A stretch of DNA of 64,000 bases from Leptoclinus maculatus. Its lineage: Eukaryota > Chordata > Actinopteri > Perciformes > Stichaeidae. The DNA lies in contig JAVDOI010000011.1 of NCBI GenBank assembly GCA_032191485.1, forward strand, positions 17,676,117 to 17,740,116. The letters run 5' to 3'. A model generated the notes under the pieces. The model was not told the DNA's origin, made no database searches, and saw only the letters and a list, made by a program, of their open reading frames with translations. This document shows positions 26,101 to 40,890 of the stretch, piece by piece. A program made the translations under genes and the position numbers. The stretch's first letter is position 1. Every line of letters begins with the position of its first letter.

Positions 26101-28408
26101 GCGTATTATTAGCTTCCATTACATCACTATTAATAAAGTGGCCCTGCTTGTATATAACTAACCACAAGGTCCCTGTCAGGCGAGGCATGGGTGGCGTGGG
26201 AAAGGGGAGGGGGAGTTAAGGTGCACTCCACCCTCTGTGGGCTTCTTTTTTGTCTTGAAACCCTTTTTTGAATTCGCTCCTCGCTGTGCACACATCTTCT
26301 AAAGATGACTCTGATGAATGGTGGGTAGCCCTTGACTTTTTGACTTTTAGAAATAACTGATATGCCCAGCAATACAGAATAACAAAATTGACTTAGACAC
26401 TTATTTATTTGGCTGAACCGCCAGAGAAGGTCTTTGTGTGAGGGCACATACAGATACACACAGTCTCACTTTGTCTGCTGTGATCCTGTTGTGTTGATTA
26501 GTAGATGCTCTCTGATGTGGTCTTGATATAAATAACGCTCCGGTTTTATTTGTATTTATTTTTTATTATTCATATCTCAGGCATCATTCTCGCATCGTTT
26601 TTCACACGTGAGCTGTGGTTGCTAAGGACATTTCCTGCCACAGCAGCGGCCAATTAGTCAGCACGTACGCACAAACACCTAAGACGCTGAATGCACTGCG
26701 TCTATATGTGTGTGTGTGTGTGTGTGTGTGTATGCCTATCTGTCTTTCTGCTTCTATGGATGCTTTTTTTTGTGCTTGCAGGCTCCACTTTGCCAGCCTG
26801 TCACTCTCATTTTCTATCGACTTGCACAGAACAAGTCTCGTCCATCCAGTCGAGATATCGGGGGTGGCTGTGCCCAGTCATTAACAATGCACAGCTGTCT
26901 GGCTAATTTTTAAGAAGCAAAAAAAAAAAAAAAAAAAGAAGCAGTGTAGCAGAAAACTCCTTTTCCGTCCCTGATTTGTCTTAGAATCACTTTATAATTA
27001 GAGACCATTTTCTTTCTCATTTAAACCTCTAATTCCTAATCCATTGTAATGTGGCCATTACTGGCTCATTTTTTACACTTGCTAAAGTCGTTAGTCATTG
27101 CTAATTACCATATCGAATAGACGAGGCCAGCCGGGGGAATTCTAATGAGAGTTTAGTGCTTCTCAAGCAGTTGTGGGTGGAGATCATATGGCAGAGGATG
27201 AAGATCTGGATCTGACATGCTGTAGAGAGATGGTCCAATTCGTTTTTGCCGCCCATCGTAACAAATGAAGGAGAGGTGGTCTCTCTTATATGTGAGCTCA
27301 TGAGCGTGCACTACTCATAGTGGCAATAATACTGTTCATATACAACACGCTCACACACTCTTTGCACAGGGGTTACATAAGTAACTTTAAGTTTTCAGCA
27401 AACCATACTTCACTACTTTCCCAGCACCAAACCTTACTATAAACTTATTTTTCTTCATCCATTTCACAAGGTATCACTTTTTGATGAATCATTCAGAGCC
27501 AATAGTGAAGTCTTTTAATGTTTTTATGACGTGCATACGCGGTGTTTTTGCATTCCTGTGTACATCACAGCTGTGGAGCCGTAGTGTTGGGGCTGCTCCC
27601 ATTACCGTTCCTTTTCTTCGTAGTGCAATAAAAAGAGCCGAGTGAATAATTGATTAATCATTGCCTTAACAAGACTATGAAATTACAGTGCTTGGAAAGA
27701 TTTGCCTTACTTTAATAAGACAGCTTAGTTAATGTTTTACCCTGGCACCAAGGTTGGCTGCTGTGCAATAATGTATGAGGAGGACGCTCAAAGGAAGCGA
27801 GTTCAAAAGGAGACAAACAGAGACAAACAGGTCTGTGTTTGCCAGTCGCTCTGCTCAGCTAGGGAGGAGGACTGCTGCAGGAGAGCCAACACACACACAC
27901 ACACACAAACACACAAATACACACATCTTTTTTTCTCTCAGTCACACAGTAAATGGTGACCTGGTTGTTCTCTTGCACAGACAAACTCACACATTGTCTT
28001 CAGGAAGGAAGTGAATGCATGTTTGTTTGTGTGTGTGTGTGTGTTTGTGTGCATGCATACTTGAATGCATCAGTGTCAGTGCCAAAGTGTAGGCCATTGT
28101 TCAAACAAGCTCCTGTCAGCCCCCCCGACCCCCTTCCAGCACACGTGGAGACAGACAGGAAGCACAGTGGACACGTCGGATGGATGGAGGGGAAAGGAAA
28201 AAAGAAAGGAGAGGAAGAGAGGAGAAGACAGAGTGAGGGAAAGAAAAAAAAAAAAAAAAGGACGATTGAAGGAGAAGGATTAGACAGCTGTTTACTGCCA
28301 CCTCTGGAGGCCAGCAGCAGTCAAAGCTAAAGAGTTTGTCAGCCTCTGGTGGTACTATCCAGTTTACTTTTCATCTCTGCCATTTCTCTTTCTCTCTTTT
28401 TTTTCTCT

Positions 28409-28458
<50 letters not shown>

Positions 28459-30980
28459 TTGTGTTGCTGTTTTATCCGAACACATCCCCCCCCCCCCCAA
28501 TCTTAGGGTAGTCCTTTCTTTGAAACCTTCTTCAGGTAACATGCGTATGTGATTTCCAAAAAAAAAGACAAGAAGCAATCAGGACAGATAGGCCCAAAGG
28601 CCTCACTGTCACTTCTCTCTCAGTGCGACGCTGTGATATTGTGTCAGGCGAGATGAACAATAGGTTTTTTCTAATGAAATTGAGAGGGGAGTCTTTTTGT
28701 CATGATTTCATTCTTTTTTACTTTTCATATTCAAGCAAAAATGCAAAAAAAAAATCTGTCACCTGTGATAGTAAACTGAAATGTTGGGGGTTTTGGACTG
28801 CTGGTCGGGCAAAACAATCGGAAGATGTCCCCTTTGATTCATAATCAACCATTTTCAATTAATTTTATGGACAAATGAATTGAGATCATGATCTGCAGAT
28901 TAATTGATAAAGAAAAGAGTTGTTAGGTGCAGCTCTTACTGTGATCATTATGATTCTTGGGTATTCAAGCGACTGTGGCTAAGTGGAGAGCAGGGCCGTC
29001 CTTCAATCAGAAGATCGGCAGTTTGATCCCCAGCTCCGGCCCCGCTAGTCGCATGTCAATGTGTCCTTGAGCAAGACACTTAAGCCCAAAATTGCTCCCG
29101 TAGCTGTGCCTACAGTGTATAAATATGATAGAATCTGAATTGTAAGTTGCTTTGGACAAAAGCATCTGCTAAATGACTGTAGTGTAATATTCTTGTTCTC
29201 ACAATGTGAGTTTTAGACAGTATTGATCTTTTTAACCCATAGTAAATAATAACATAATGTAATGAAACTTCGCTGTTTTTGATCTTTTACATAATCCTGC
29301 CAAAATGTTCTTGAAATGTTCTGATATTTATACATTTGATCCATCCTTTGACATTTAAATTCCCCACTGGATGACGTGTACCTACTGGTCCAACCTTTGG
29401 CCCTGTATTTAAATGGTATCAGTAGTTATTTGATTATCCTTCCATGTGTATATGTAGTTTATCTTTTGACATTTCTAGATGTGAAATTGCAGTGGCGGGC
29501 CGTGCATTTTATACCTGGGCCTTCACTGCTGTCCTGCAGCTGAAACAAAAATACACTAACTGCAGAGAATACGGCGAGAGTGCGTCTCCTCTCTGCTCTG
29601 ACTGCAGCTGGGACTGCTGCGCGAGTAGCCGCCTGTGAGTGCTTTGGGGCGGCTCACGGCAGCACCCGCTGCTCATTCACGGCAGCTCCCGAGTGCAGAA
29701 CGTACGTGCTTTCATGTCAGAGTCAAAACACCAGAAAAAGTCGATAGATTTGTCGCTAGTAGCTTTTGACCAAAAAAGTCGGCCATGAGGGTTTGGAAAG
29801 TCGCCAGATTTAGCGAGAAAGTCGCCAAATTGGCAACACTGACACCGGCTAAATATGTCCCCAGAGCAACATTGGACATAACAATAGTTCCTATCACATA
29901 TAAAACCAAACAAAAATCCATCTTCATAAAAACAAGTTGTACAAATAATAATATATAAACAAGCATATTAAAGCTACTGTAGATGTAAAAACAAACACAG
30001 TTGACTTACCAAATGCTGTTCACTTAAAGACAAAGTCCATCCTCCTTTCTTTGTTGACAAAGAGTTTAATCCCACGTTTAAATCCCAACTCACAAATCCG
30101 TTTCTCCTCCTCCTTCAGCCATTGAGTGTTAAAAAAACAAAGCTAGGTAAAAAATGTAATAATCTACACCAAGCAAAATGCAAAAAATTTAATAATTTCT
30201 TCCATATCTTTCAATTTGAACTCTTTCAATTTGAACTCTTACTACTCCAACTAAGCCTCTGCTTAAATTTCATTTTCCAATAGTCACATGCTCGCCCACT
30301 GACCAATCACAGCACACGCTGCACCTCACTGCAGAGCTGCACCTGAAAACTGAGCTGCACGTAATGCTGACATACTTGTAGGCCAGCTAGAAGGCTCTGG
30401 CACGTCAAAGAATATGCCCAACATGTCAAACTAAAGATCAGAGAAGGTGTTGCAGGCCCTGACGGCCCACCACTGTGAAATTGTTGTTTACAGTTTGAAA
30501 GATGTGATACATTAACATAGAACTTTATTCACCCCTCGGGAAATTGCAAAGTAGGAAAGAGTGCAAATATAAGTAGTAGTAGTGCAGAACTCCGGATGGG
30601 TTTTTGTTAACAATTGTTGGTTCTCATTGACCTTAATTTGTTCTAATGAGGTGCTGCTGGCTCTCTGTGATTGGTGGGTTTTTCATGAGCTATGTTTACA
30701 TAATTATACATACCAGAACTTTACCTGAAGAAGGTCTGGGGACCAAGATGTTGTGATGTCATGAGTTTCAACTGTATTTTTAAATTATAATTTTTTTTAC
30801 TTCTGTAAAAATACAGAGCTGAAACGGAGAGTTTTGACGCAGGAGAATCGGTAGATTGTTTGCTGCAATACTAAATATGCACTGAGCAATCAGAAAAAGC
30901 ATGTTGCATTTCCCACTGTACAAAAACAAAAAACTCAACCTTACCCAGCCCCTTTTGAACAGTGATCAGTGAACAAGTCA

Positions 30981-31060
<80 letters not shown>

Positions 31061-34045
31061 AGAGACACCCTGCAGACAGCTCTGCACTCTCCCAACTGAT
31101 TTTCAAAGGCTCTGCATCCATTCTGTGTTTGCTCTGCGCTCGCTCCCTGACTGCTCTTTCATCATCCACCCGTCATCTGAAAAGCATCTTAAATGATTAT
31201 GTTTTAGCTTCTCCCCTTCTTTTTCTTTTTTTTTTTGAATACTTAATCTCGCCTTCATGTTCACGCTCCATCTGGCTTGACGGGCACAAAGGTGAATCAT
31301 GAAAGCCTTTTTTTTGTTTCAGATTTGTGTCATTTTCATTGCGTAAGCTCCGCCGCTCTGTGCCTCGGCGCTTGTCGGGGGACCTGATATGTAACGCAAC
31401 ATGATTTCTGCTGTTGGAGCTGGCTTCTCTTGAGGTGGAGAGAGAGAGAGAGGGGAAAGACAGGGATTTGACTCAGGGGATTTTGCTCTCAAATCATCCA
31501 GTTTTTTGTTTTTTTTGTTGTTTGTTATTTTGAAAGTGCAATTAGAGCAATGGCTAAGTGTTCTCCTCCGCCTGTTAATCCCCAACAATTAATGTGCGTG
31601 GTTCCACGAAACATATTGGCAACTTTCTTGAAGTGAGATTAATTTGGCAGGCAGGAAGCTGAGTGGGCCTTTGTGGAACTGGTTATCTTCCCTTAGCACA
31701 TTGGTCTAAGCTCTCCGAGCCTGGTGGAATGACGAGTGCAGTGGGAGCATGAAGCAATGTAGGTCATTTGGATGGTGTGAACATCTCACGTTTTTTTTTA
31801 GATTGCTTCTTGATTGTGTCGGAAGAAATGCGCTTTCCCAGTCAGCTCATCAACATGTAATTGATTCTCGATTGTCTCCTGTGTACCCATTTGTTGACCA
31901 GCCTTAAGATCCTCTCCTTCTGTTTTCAGCTCTCTGTCCGGCCGCATTGTTGGAGGCGTCTGGTGGTTCTTCACCCTCATCATCATCTCATCCTATACTG
32001 CCAACTTGGCTGCCTTCCTGACGGTGGAGAGGATGGTGTCTCCTATAGAGAGTGCTGAGGATTTGGCCAAGCAGACGGAGATCGCCTATGGAACACTGGA
32101 TGCCGGCTCCACCAAAGAATTCTTCAGGGTGAGAGACAAAGAAACATTCATTCAAACGATCGATCAACGCTTTATGCAACGTTCAACATTATGCGTGCAT
32201 CATTTCCTGTTGAATCCAGCATGGGAATGTCTGACTCCACCACTAAAAATTAAAACGACTATAAACTGTAGAGCAGCTTCTCAGCCCCATTTTTCTCCCT
32301 TTTTTGTCATGACATGTTTTTGTTCTCATTTATATTATTTTATTTATTCATTTTTAACAATCGGAAGTGGACCTTAAGTTGCAAAAGGTTGAGAGCTCCT
32401 CCTGTAGAGAGCTAACTAAAGAGTGTAAATGCATAAAATGCCCATTGATTAGAAATGCCAACCATGACTAAGATCTAGAATTAGAAAATTGAACACACCA
32501 ACAACTTTAACACGGCATCAAACCGAATGAAAATAGCTGATAAAGTATTCACACTGACGCCGTCTCTTTCTCTGTCTTTCCATCTCGATCGTTGACAATT
32601 CCGCCTGTCAGAGGTCGAAGATCGCCGTGTTTGAGAAGATGTGGTCCTACATGAAGGCGGCCGACCCGTCCGTGTTTGTCAAGACCACGGACGAGGGCGT
32701 GATGAGAGTCAGGAAGTCCAAGGGCAAGTATGCCTACCTGTTGGAGTCCACAATGAACGAGTACATAGAGCAGAGGAAACCGTGCGATACTATGAAGGTG
32801 GGAGGAAACCTGGACTCTAAAGGTTATGGCATCGCCACGCCCAAGGGCTCCCCCCTCAGGTAAACTCCTGCCACTGCGGCGTAGCTGGATAAAAGCCTCC
32901 AAGTGCTTTTATTGGAGCTTGTGCATGAGCGTCATCTCTGCCGCCTTTTCATTTGTCCATTGAGCTCAGTTCTTGCAGCGTTAATCATTTATTTATGCTT
33001 TTTTTCCTCTCATATTAATACAACATGGATGTATTAGCATTCTGTTCTGCATACTTTGAATGCATTCTAATCAGACAGAATGCATTGGCATCCATTTCAC
33101 AGTACTTGATTTCACTTTTCCTTTCTTTTGCACACTGTCACAAAGTCATTTACAACTTCATCATGCCCACGTGACCCACTACAGACACTTTGTTTCATGT
33201 TATACATATATATATATATATATATGTATGTGTATGTATGCAGCTAGCCTGTTCATAGCTGACTTGTGAGCACTAGCAGAAGTGTAAAGTAGTCCTCTTT
33301 AAGCATCCCTGCTGCTCTCTGATTACAATCTGAACCTTCTTCATGAGCATTTGTGGTGGCTGGTTTTGCGTCTGCTTTGAAACTTAAGCATCCTCTCAAA
33401 CGCTGATAAAAAAACGCAAATGTACCTCTCACCACCCAACAGGGCCCTTGAAAGCAGGATTACAGCTTAAAGGATCCCGTACGGCTACTTTGCCACTTCC
33501 GCCACGGCTCACACCTTGAATGTGAAGTTAGCAGAGTTAGAATTCATATTTGCCACGTTCGATGTGATAACCGATGTAATGAACGATAATTCATACTGGA
33601 TGTGCTTTTCTGCCATCGATGTCCAAGACCAGCAGCTGTCTTTTCATATCGCATTAACACCCTTAATCAACTTCACATTCATAATTTTTCCTTGCGACTG
33701 CGGAGAGAGGGCAGGAACTGGTAGCGTCTGAAGCTTTTAAACCATCTCTAATAGGCCTCATTCGTTTTAATGAAAGGAGCCATATGGACGAGATTTCATT
33801 CAATCTCCCCGTGGATTCGTTCGGGGTTCCACCTTGGTCGACAGCCAAAGGTCAGAAGACGCTGACAAGAAATGTCCAGTATACTCAGAGGCTCCATTTA
33901 TATTTAGTACAAATTGCATTTCCTACAGCACGTAAGTGCTGTGTGACAAGACACCTGGCTGAAATGAATCAGCTCCCAAGTCATGTAGTCAGATTGGTCC
34001 AAGCCTGCAACACACAGTAGCAATGGGACTGCTGAGGATGGCCCC

Positions 34046-34083
<38 letters not shown>

Positions 34084-36655
34084 ATACTTATTAACAGAGT
34101 GATGTGTGTTATTCTCTGGCCATTCACAGATGTCTGATACTGACATTCATCAACAGATAACATTCGTGACTGTGTTCTAGTAAACAAAGGGAATTTTGAG
34201 TGATTGAAATAATTTCATGGTTGAAGTAGAAATTTGAATATTTGCGCTGCTCACATGGTTTCAGATATCAGTGAGTGTCCAGTGAATTCAAAGAGTTGCG
34301 TTCAATCATACCTGCAATGCATTTGATACCAGTGCTCTGTTGTTTTTTTTGTCTTGTTCCCATGTTCTAACTGCGGACAGACACACCACCAAGTTAATAT
34401 GTTCTAATACATATAACATACGGAGTTCTTGCTATGAGATTACTGGTGATGCCTACATATTCAGGCCATACAAACAGCACAGATGTTACTCTGTCCATGC
34501 AATATTTCCTAGCGGCTTACAGACAAAAAGTGCAGAGAAAGCTCTTAAGAAAACAAACAGCGTCATGTATTTTTTTAGCTTGCATTAGCTAACTTGGAAT
34601 GACACTGTAAGCACAGTAAAAGCTTACCACTTTAAAAAGCTGTTATTGTGCTTAACAACAGAAAGTGACAGCAGCACCTTAACATATATACATATATATA
34701 TATATATATATACAGTATATACGTTCTAGTTTTCATATTGCAGTGCAGGCCTAATTGAAAGTAGCCTTTTGAAAAATAAATATACTAAAATGACATAACT
34801 CTTCATTTTACAGGATGTACTGACGGCCTTCAAACTACACTCTGTGATCAGTCTGTGAAATGTTCTGCATATATTCTCCCTGCTTCATTTCTGACAGCCA
34901 CCGCCATGCCCGCCTGACTGTTTGCCCCCATCCCACCTAACATACAGTACAGTAGCCTCCCCGACATCTGCTCACCTCGACCGGACCGACCAAACTAACC
35001 AATGACCTGCAGGTCACCATGTCCACACACTTTGACTTCTTTCTCTCTGCCCGCTCCCACTGGGCTGAGAAAGAAATCAGAGGTTTTACCAGCTCCAAAG
35101 GATACCTGTGTTCCCTACAGCTGTGTTGTGCGCTCAGGTTTTGTGGGGGGAAAAAGACTCTTCCGCGTCGGCTGGTGAGAAAGGCAGTACATCACCAAAG
35201 TAAATTATCACTTTACCAAAGAATTGACACTGATTTGGGGGGGGGGGGGGGGGAAGACAATCTGGCAAATGCTGTCATCTTCACTTCCTTTATGCAAATT
35301 CTGATTGCAGACTGTGCCTTTCTGTGACTCGTGGGTGGGGAGAGTCTTTGTCCACAGCCAGTCAGCTATAGGAAACACACACACACAGTCACCAGAGAGA
35401 GAGAGAGCAGGCCTTGGGGAGATGCTTTGGATGAGCTGGTTCATATAGATCCGTGGTCAGGACTCTGTCTGTAGTTGGTCTCGCAGTTTCCTTTCTATTT
35501 GTCTATTTGAGAAATAGACTTGTGGAATCGAACCTGACAGTTAAAACATTGAAAGCCTTTGTCTGCATTTGTCTCCGCTGATACCTCTAAATGCATCAAC
35601 ACAGGCTTCTACTCACCATGACACAGTTATGGGTTGAATATTGATAGGTTAGTTACCATAGCAATCTGTATGCTGGCGCCACTGAAAGGAAATTACCATC
35701 TGCAGACAGACTTCCACATCCAATGCATCTCCATTTCTAGTGTCAGCTCTGCCTCCTTCTGAGGCCCCTGCTTGGTAAAACCTGACTCTACTGCTGTATG
35801 GGCGCTCGGCATTTCAGCCCCACTGCAGATACACATTTAACACACGCCCATCTAAAACCAGCGCTCCTGCTTCATATCAGTAGCTACATGCAGGAGTTCC
35901 TAATATTAAGTCAAATGTTTTCATAATCACCACCACCATGCGACCGATCTCTTTATACCTGTCCCATAGAGTGTCTCCTAATGGTTATCGTTGTACGTTA
36001 TTTCCAAGAAACCCAGTAAACCTGGCAGTGTTAAAACTGAACGAGCAGGGCCTCTTGGACAAATTGAAAAACAAGTGGTGGTACGACAAGGGAGAGTGCG
36101 GCAGCGGGGGCGGGGACTCCAAGGTCAGAGCCAGTTTGATAAACACTGCGGGTAACCCACCACCACTGGGCGTGGAGGGTTGTGGGAAAGGGGGGGTAAC
36201 CGGCAGACCCACGCCGCACACTACCACTCTAGCAACACTTAATGCCTCTGCGGTGTGGCGAAGGGCAAAGCAACAGTGCCAAGGGGAGTGGGGGTGATTA
36301 TAGCCTATTTGGCAGGCGCTGGCTGAATTTGAAAAACCGCAGAGGGGGGGGGGGAATTTGTATCATCCACCCTTAGATGATTTAAAATTGATCAGTGTCT
36401 TAAACCAGCTGCATCCCTGGTGCTCAATAATGTTTTAGGAGCCCCTGTAGGCTTTGGGATTTGTTCACTTTTAGTTGTTAACTTTATCCAAGTACACCTT
36501 ACATTTTGACAAACCGCGTTGCAGAAGTGAGGGTAAGCAGTGTGCCGGTTACCCAGAGTGATATAGTAATACACATCTACTGCCTTTAGGGAGCAAGCCA
36601 ACTAAGATAGATGGAGTATTAATGCATATCACTTTGTTTCTAATGATGTTTATGC

Positions 36656-36700
<45 letters not shown>

Positions 36701-39700
36701 TGAAAAATGGTTTAAAGCAAGCGCAAGCATTAACGTGTGTATGTATTTGCTGCTCTGTGTCTCTGAATGAATAACATAAAATAACATGGTATAATATGTT
36801 ATTTATGTTATTTCCTTATGGTTTGAAGAATCCCAGTAAACCTAGCGGTGTTGAAACTCAATGAGCAAGCCGTCTTAGACAAACTGAAAAACAAATGGTG
36901 GTACGATAAAGGGGAGTGTGGCAGCAAGGACTCCGGAAGAAAGGTCAGTCTCCAACCCAAACCTGTCAACCTCACAGCACCTCCCAGCACAACCCTGCCC
37001 TGATCCTAGACCAGCTCCCAAGTCCAGCCCTCAGCCTCCATTACACTGAGCAGTACTCCCCATGTGGTTTTTACGAGTACCACTGTAGTGGCCCGAACAT
37101 AAGACCCTTTTCGCAAACACATCTTTTGAGGATAGAAGGATTTTAAAGATGCGATACACGCAATGAAAATGTAGGCAGACATAGCATGTTTAGCGTATTT
37201 AAAAATGTATTGCACATTCAAATAAAGATGGCAGAAATTGTTATAATTTTCAAAAGTTATTTAGGTAGCAATATACACTTTCAGATGAATTTGTTCATTC
37301 TTTGAAAATGATGGAATATGAATCCATGAATCCACTTAAACAAATAATTTGATCAAATCACTTTTGAATTGCTTACTTTCTACTGCTGCTGCTGTTACTG
37401 CAGAGAATGAATGCTATAAATCATCAGCCATCATCAGTTAGCACTCTTTTTTTCTTTCTGCCCTAGCCATCAGATCCATTTCTGCTGTCACATTAACATG
37501 AGGCAGCAGTAAACTTGTATAGGTTAAGAGAGCCTGTGTACCTTTAGCTAAACAGCAGCCACTGTGACCGGTGCCAATTAAAGGGCCGTTGTGAATGCTA
37601 GAGCAGAGTCTAACAGAAGTAGAACTAGAGCAGGGTCATCAAATCAGCAACCTGACTCAGTAATATCAATGTCACAGCGATATCTGTCTGGGGTTTGCTA
37701 ACATGAGCTAACATTAGCCATGAAAAGCTAAAAACATTGTCTTATATCCGGGCCAGTACTCTGGTGGTGCTCTTGTGTCTATTTCTCCCCACTGAGTTTG
37801 TGTTTTGAGATTTAATGTTCATTACCAGCGTGTGATTAAACATTGTGTGGTGGATTAGTTAGGATTGTTACAATGTTTTAAAAAAAAGAATATATATATA
37901 GACAATAAAGTCACCGTGTATTCCACTTCCAAAAATAGATTTCCGAAACACACACACAGATCAAGTGTGATAATAGCCTTGAGTTTGTACTGTAGTTGGA
38001 ATATGAATCAGTCTAAAAGCTATTTGCAAATCCTTCCCAAGGAGAAAGAATTAGAAAAAGGAACACGAAAGGACGCGAGGCAGACAGATGATGACATTAG
38101 CCGAACCCCCCTTGAACGTTTTGCATCCTGGCTCTTATAATAATCCTGACCCCAAACGCTCTCACTGCAGAGTGTGCATGTATGAATGCAAACCCTGTCG
38201 GTCTGCTATAGATCGACCCCCAGTCACACCAACTGAAGAGCTTTTGCTCTTTAGCTCAGGTGTCTCTGTATGCGTTTGTCAGCCGGCCTTCTGATCCAGT
38301 TGCTATAGCACTAGAGCCAAATATTTTTTTCCCTCCCTCGTATTTTGATGCTTGAGCGCAGGAGTGTCAAACCATGTGTCATGATGGGCTGAGTGTCCGG
38401 GGAACGCTGCGCTGTTAACTTAGCTGCAGACTCAAAGCGAGGAGGTCCATTTAAAGAGAGAGCTACTAGAGTGCACTGCCGTTGGTCAGTCAGGAACATC
38501 TTCGCTGTACACTCACATGAGTCTATATTTAAACGTGGTTACTGTGTCGTAAATATTGACGTGTTGAGGAACATAACTTGACTTTAAAGGGAATCAATTG
38601 ACAGTTTGGGAAATATGCTGATTCGCTTTCATGCAGAAAGTTTGAAGATGCTGTACGCTAACTATGTAGCTAGAGCCAGCACCTACGGGTGACAGTGCGC
38701 TCCATCTCCTCCTCTAACTCTCAACAAGGAGCGAATAAGCTGTTCTTTTAATATTTGGGACCCGCTTACCACCTGAATATGTGGTGCTTTTTATTTGCAG
38801 CAATTTTCTCATCTGCTTGAAAATCTCCCAAGCTCCCTAAAACAATTCCAACTGTACTACTCCAAACAGTTATTAGCTGTGTGAAGGGCTACGACACTTC
38901 ATTAGTGGCTTTTTTCCATTGGTTGGTTTTAATGGGTTTTGACACACACACACACACACACACACAGAGCTTATATATTCCAAAACATTTAGGATTTGGC
39001 CTCTAGGACCAACACGAGGAAGCTTTGTGAATAAAGCTCCAGGGGATAAATGTAAATTCAGCCAATGAGACGGAAATAGTTTTAGAAATCACCTGGCCTT
39101 GACCGCGTTTGATGCAAAAACCTGCAAACTTCTCAGTCCTCCATAGCACATAGTTTGACACACATTCCATGGTATAAAATCCTAATTTACATGAAATAAT
39201 GCTACTAAATGACAGGGTGTATCTCAATAATGTTTGGCCAAAATGCAGACTAAATGTATTCAAATACAAATGTTCCCTTGGGGTTAAAAGCTATTTATTG
39301 AAATGAAAAGACTAAACAAAAGCCTTAATGTCGCGGTAAAGTGGAGACATAATAAAAGGTAAACCATTGTTACAGAACAATAGCTTGCCATGTCCTATTA
39401 ATCTCCTCAAGTGACACAAAGGTATCCCCCAAACAGATTCACATGAAATAGCATCCTCATTAGCCGCCGATTGTTCCATGAGAGCCCTTCACGTTGACTG
39501 ATTTAAGTCTTAATGATCCCATTTAATTACACACTATAAATAGGCATAAATGTAAGTAAGTGTGAATGAGATAGAGAATAACGACCTATGATGTGGAGCA
39601 ATGTCAAACTAAAAGACTTGTTTGTGCTGTTGCTGCATGAATGCATGTGTTGTGGGGCGTTAACACACTTTACCTGTACCTCTCCCTTCACACAATGTGA

Positions 39701-40804
39701 TTTTGAGAAAACAGCCATGTGTACGGGTTGACTTCAGAGGTTGATATAGGCTTTGTTTGTAATGTTTAGAAATGTATAATTGAGTCATAGAAACTCTAGA
39801 TCAGTATCTTTTTTTCACTATCTCGGGCCTGTCTCACAAAGCGAGTCAGTCAGGCTTTTACATATTCCTCAACGATATGGCTGACATTTTAATATGCTAA
39901 GTAGCCTGGAACAGGGAAATAAATTGGTTTCTCTTATGAAGAAAAATAAAACCATAACATGGAACTATTTTATTAATGTTGCTTGAGTTGATGTGGAGAG
40001 TAGCACTGCAGGAGTATGATTTGTTAAATAAAGAAATACCGACTTGATAAAAGCCTGTGACCGAAAAGTAGCTTGAATAAATCACTGGGAGCTCATTTTC
40101 AGTGTGACATTCTTCCTCTCTCTCTTTTTTTTTTTTAATTAAAAAGGCTGATCGCCGCTCATTGAGAATACTTTTTCAGAGTATTATTTATATGACAGTG
40201 TCGTCATGAAGTCGCCTCATATTCTCTGTTCCTGCAAAATGATGGAACATAAATCTGACATTCTACATTTAACCAAATAATTTCAATGCAAAATGATCTG
40301 CAGCAGTAGATTTTACGATAAGCTTTTCAAACTACTTGCTGTACCTACTGTATTTTTAAAAGCCCTGTTTTATAGCCAGAGAGGAACACTGACTACACTA
40401 TAAATCTTAAATATGTATCTGATGTAACAAATGACCTTAGGAGCAAAGAAGCAAAGTCATTGTGACTTTGAGTTTTTTATAGAGTTCCTCTGTGCTCTCT
40501 CTCTCTCTCATTTTAACGTGACTGCAGTATTTTGTCCCTCCTTGGATCCTGTAGGGATGTTGCTAGCCCCGCCTCCGGCTATTTTTGTCAAACTGAAAAG
40601 CCAGAGTTGCATCCAAAGTTATCCAGCTAACATATTAAATCCTACTTTGTGAGACAGGCCTCAAAATTGTTTTATTGTTGATGTTTAATGTTTGTGTGGC
40701 GTTATGTGTGTGTGTGTGTGTGTGTGTCTTGTCCTCTGGTCTTTTACATATGTGTTTTTTACTTATTTTTTGTGTGCCTATTTGTCAGGTTAATCTGTAT
40801 ACTC

Positions 40805-40890
<86 letters not shown>

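Larger units (their letters stand above)
18161..28960 (+). other. gria1: Middle of the 20-kb M2-M3 intron, no gene seen
   Basis: Contains microsatellites (18417-18436 C-run, 19025-19079, 20122-20162, 26708-26731, 28414-28454), a G-run near 21374-21400, a strong hairpin at 24054-24115 and a 14-nt tandem duplication near 25530-25560. The TAAT-rich stretches 21870-22120 and 26960-27300 read like conserved non-coding DNA, but that cannot be judged without an alignment. Open frames on both strands show no family signature. Confidence 0.7.
36124..36828 (+). other. gria1: Intron between flop and flip (705 bp)
   Basis: GTCAGA donor. Contains a G-run at about 36344-36353, a GT array (36662-36702) and a hairpin (36770-36812) ending 16 nt before the flip exon. 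Confidence 0.85.

Noticed and set aside
32850..32900. R/G editing hairpin at the end of the exon before flop/flip
   Set aside because: The Arg codon is split AG|A as in editable GluA genes, but the intron start (GTAAACTCCTGCC) shows no strong complement to the exon end, and GluA1 is not edited at this site in mammals.
36124..36297. Extension of the flop exon frame to a stop at 36297
   Set aside because: The frame stays open past the donor, but the donor AAG|GTCAGA is normal and the extension is Gly/Pro-rich sequence without similarity; splicing to the M4 exon explains the family protein.
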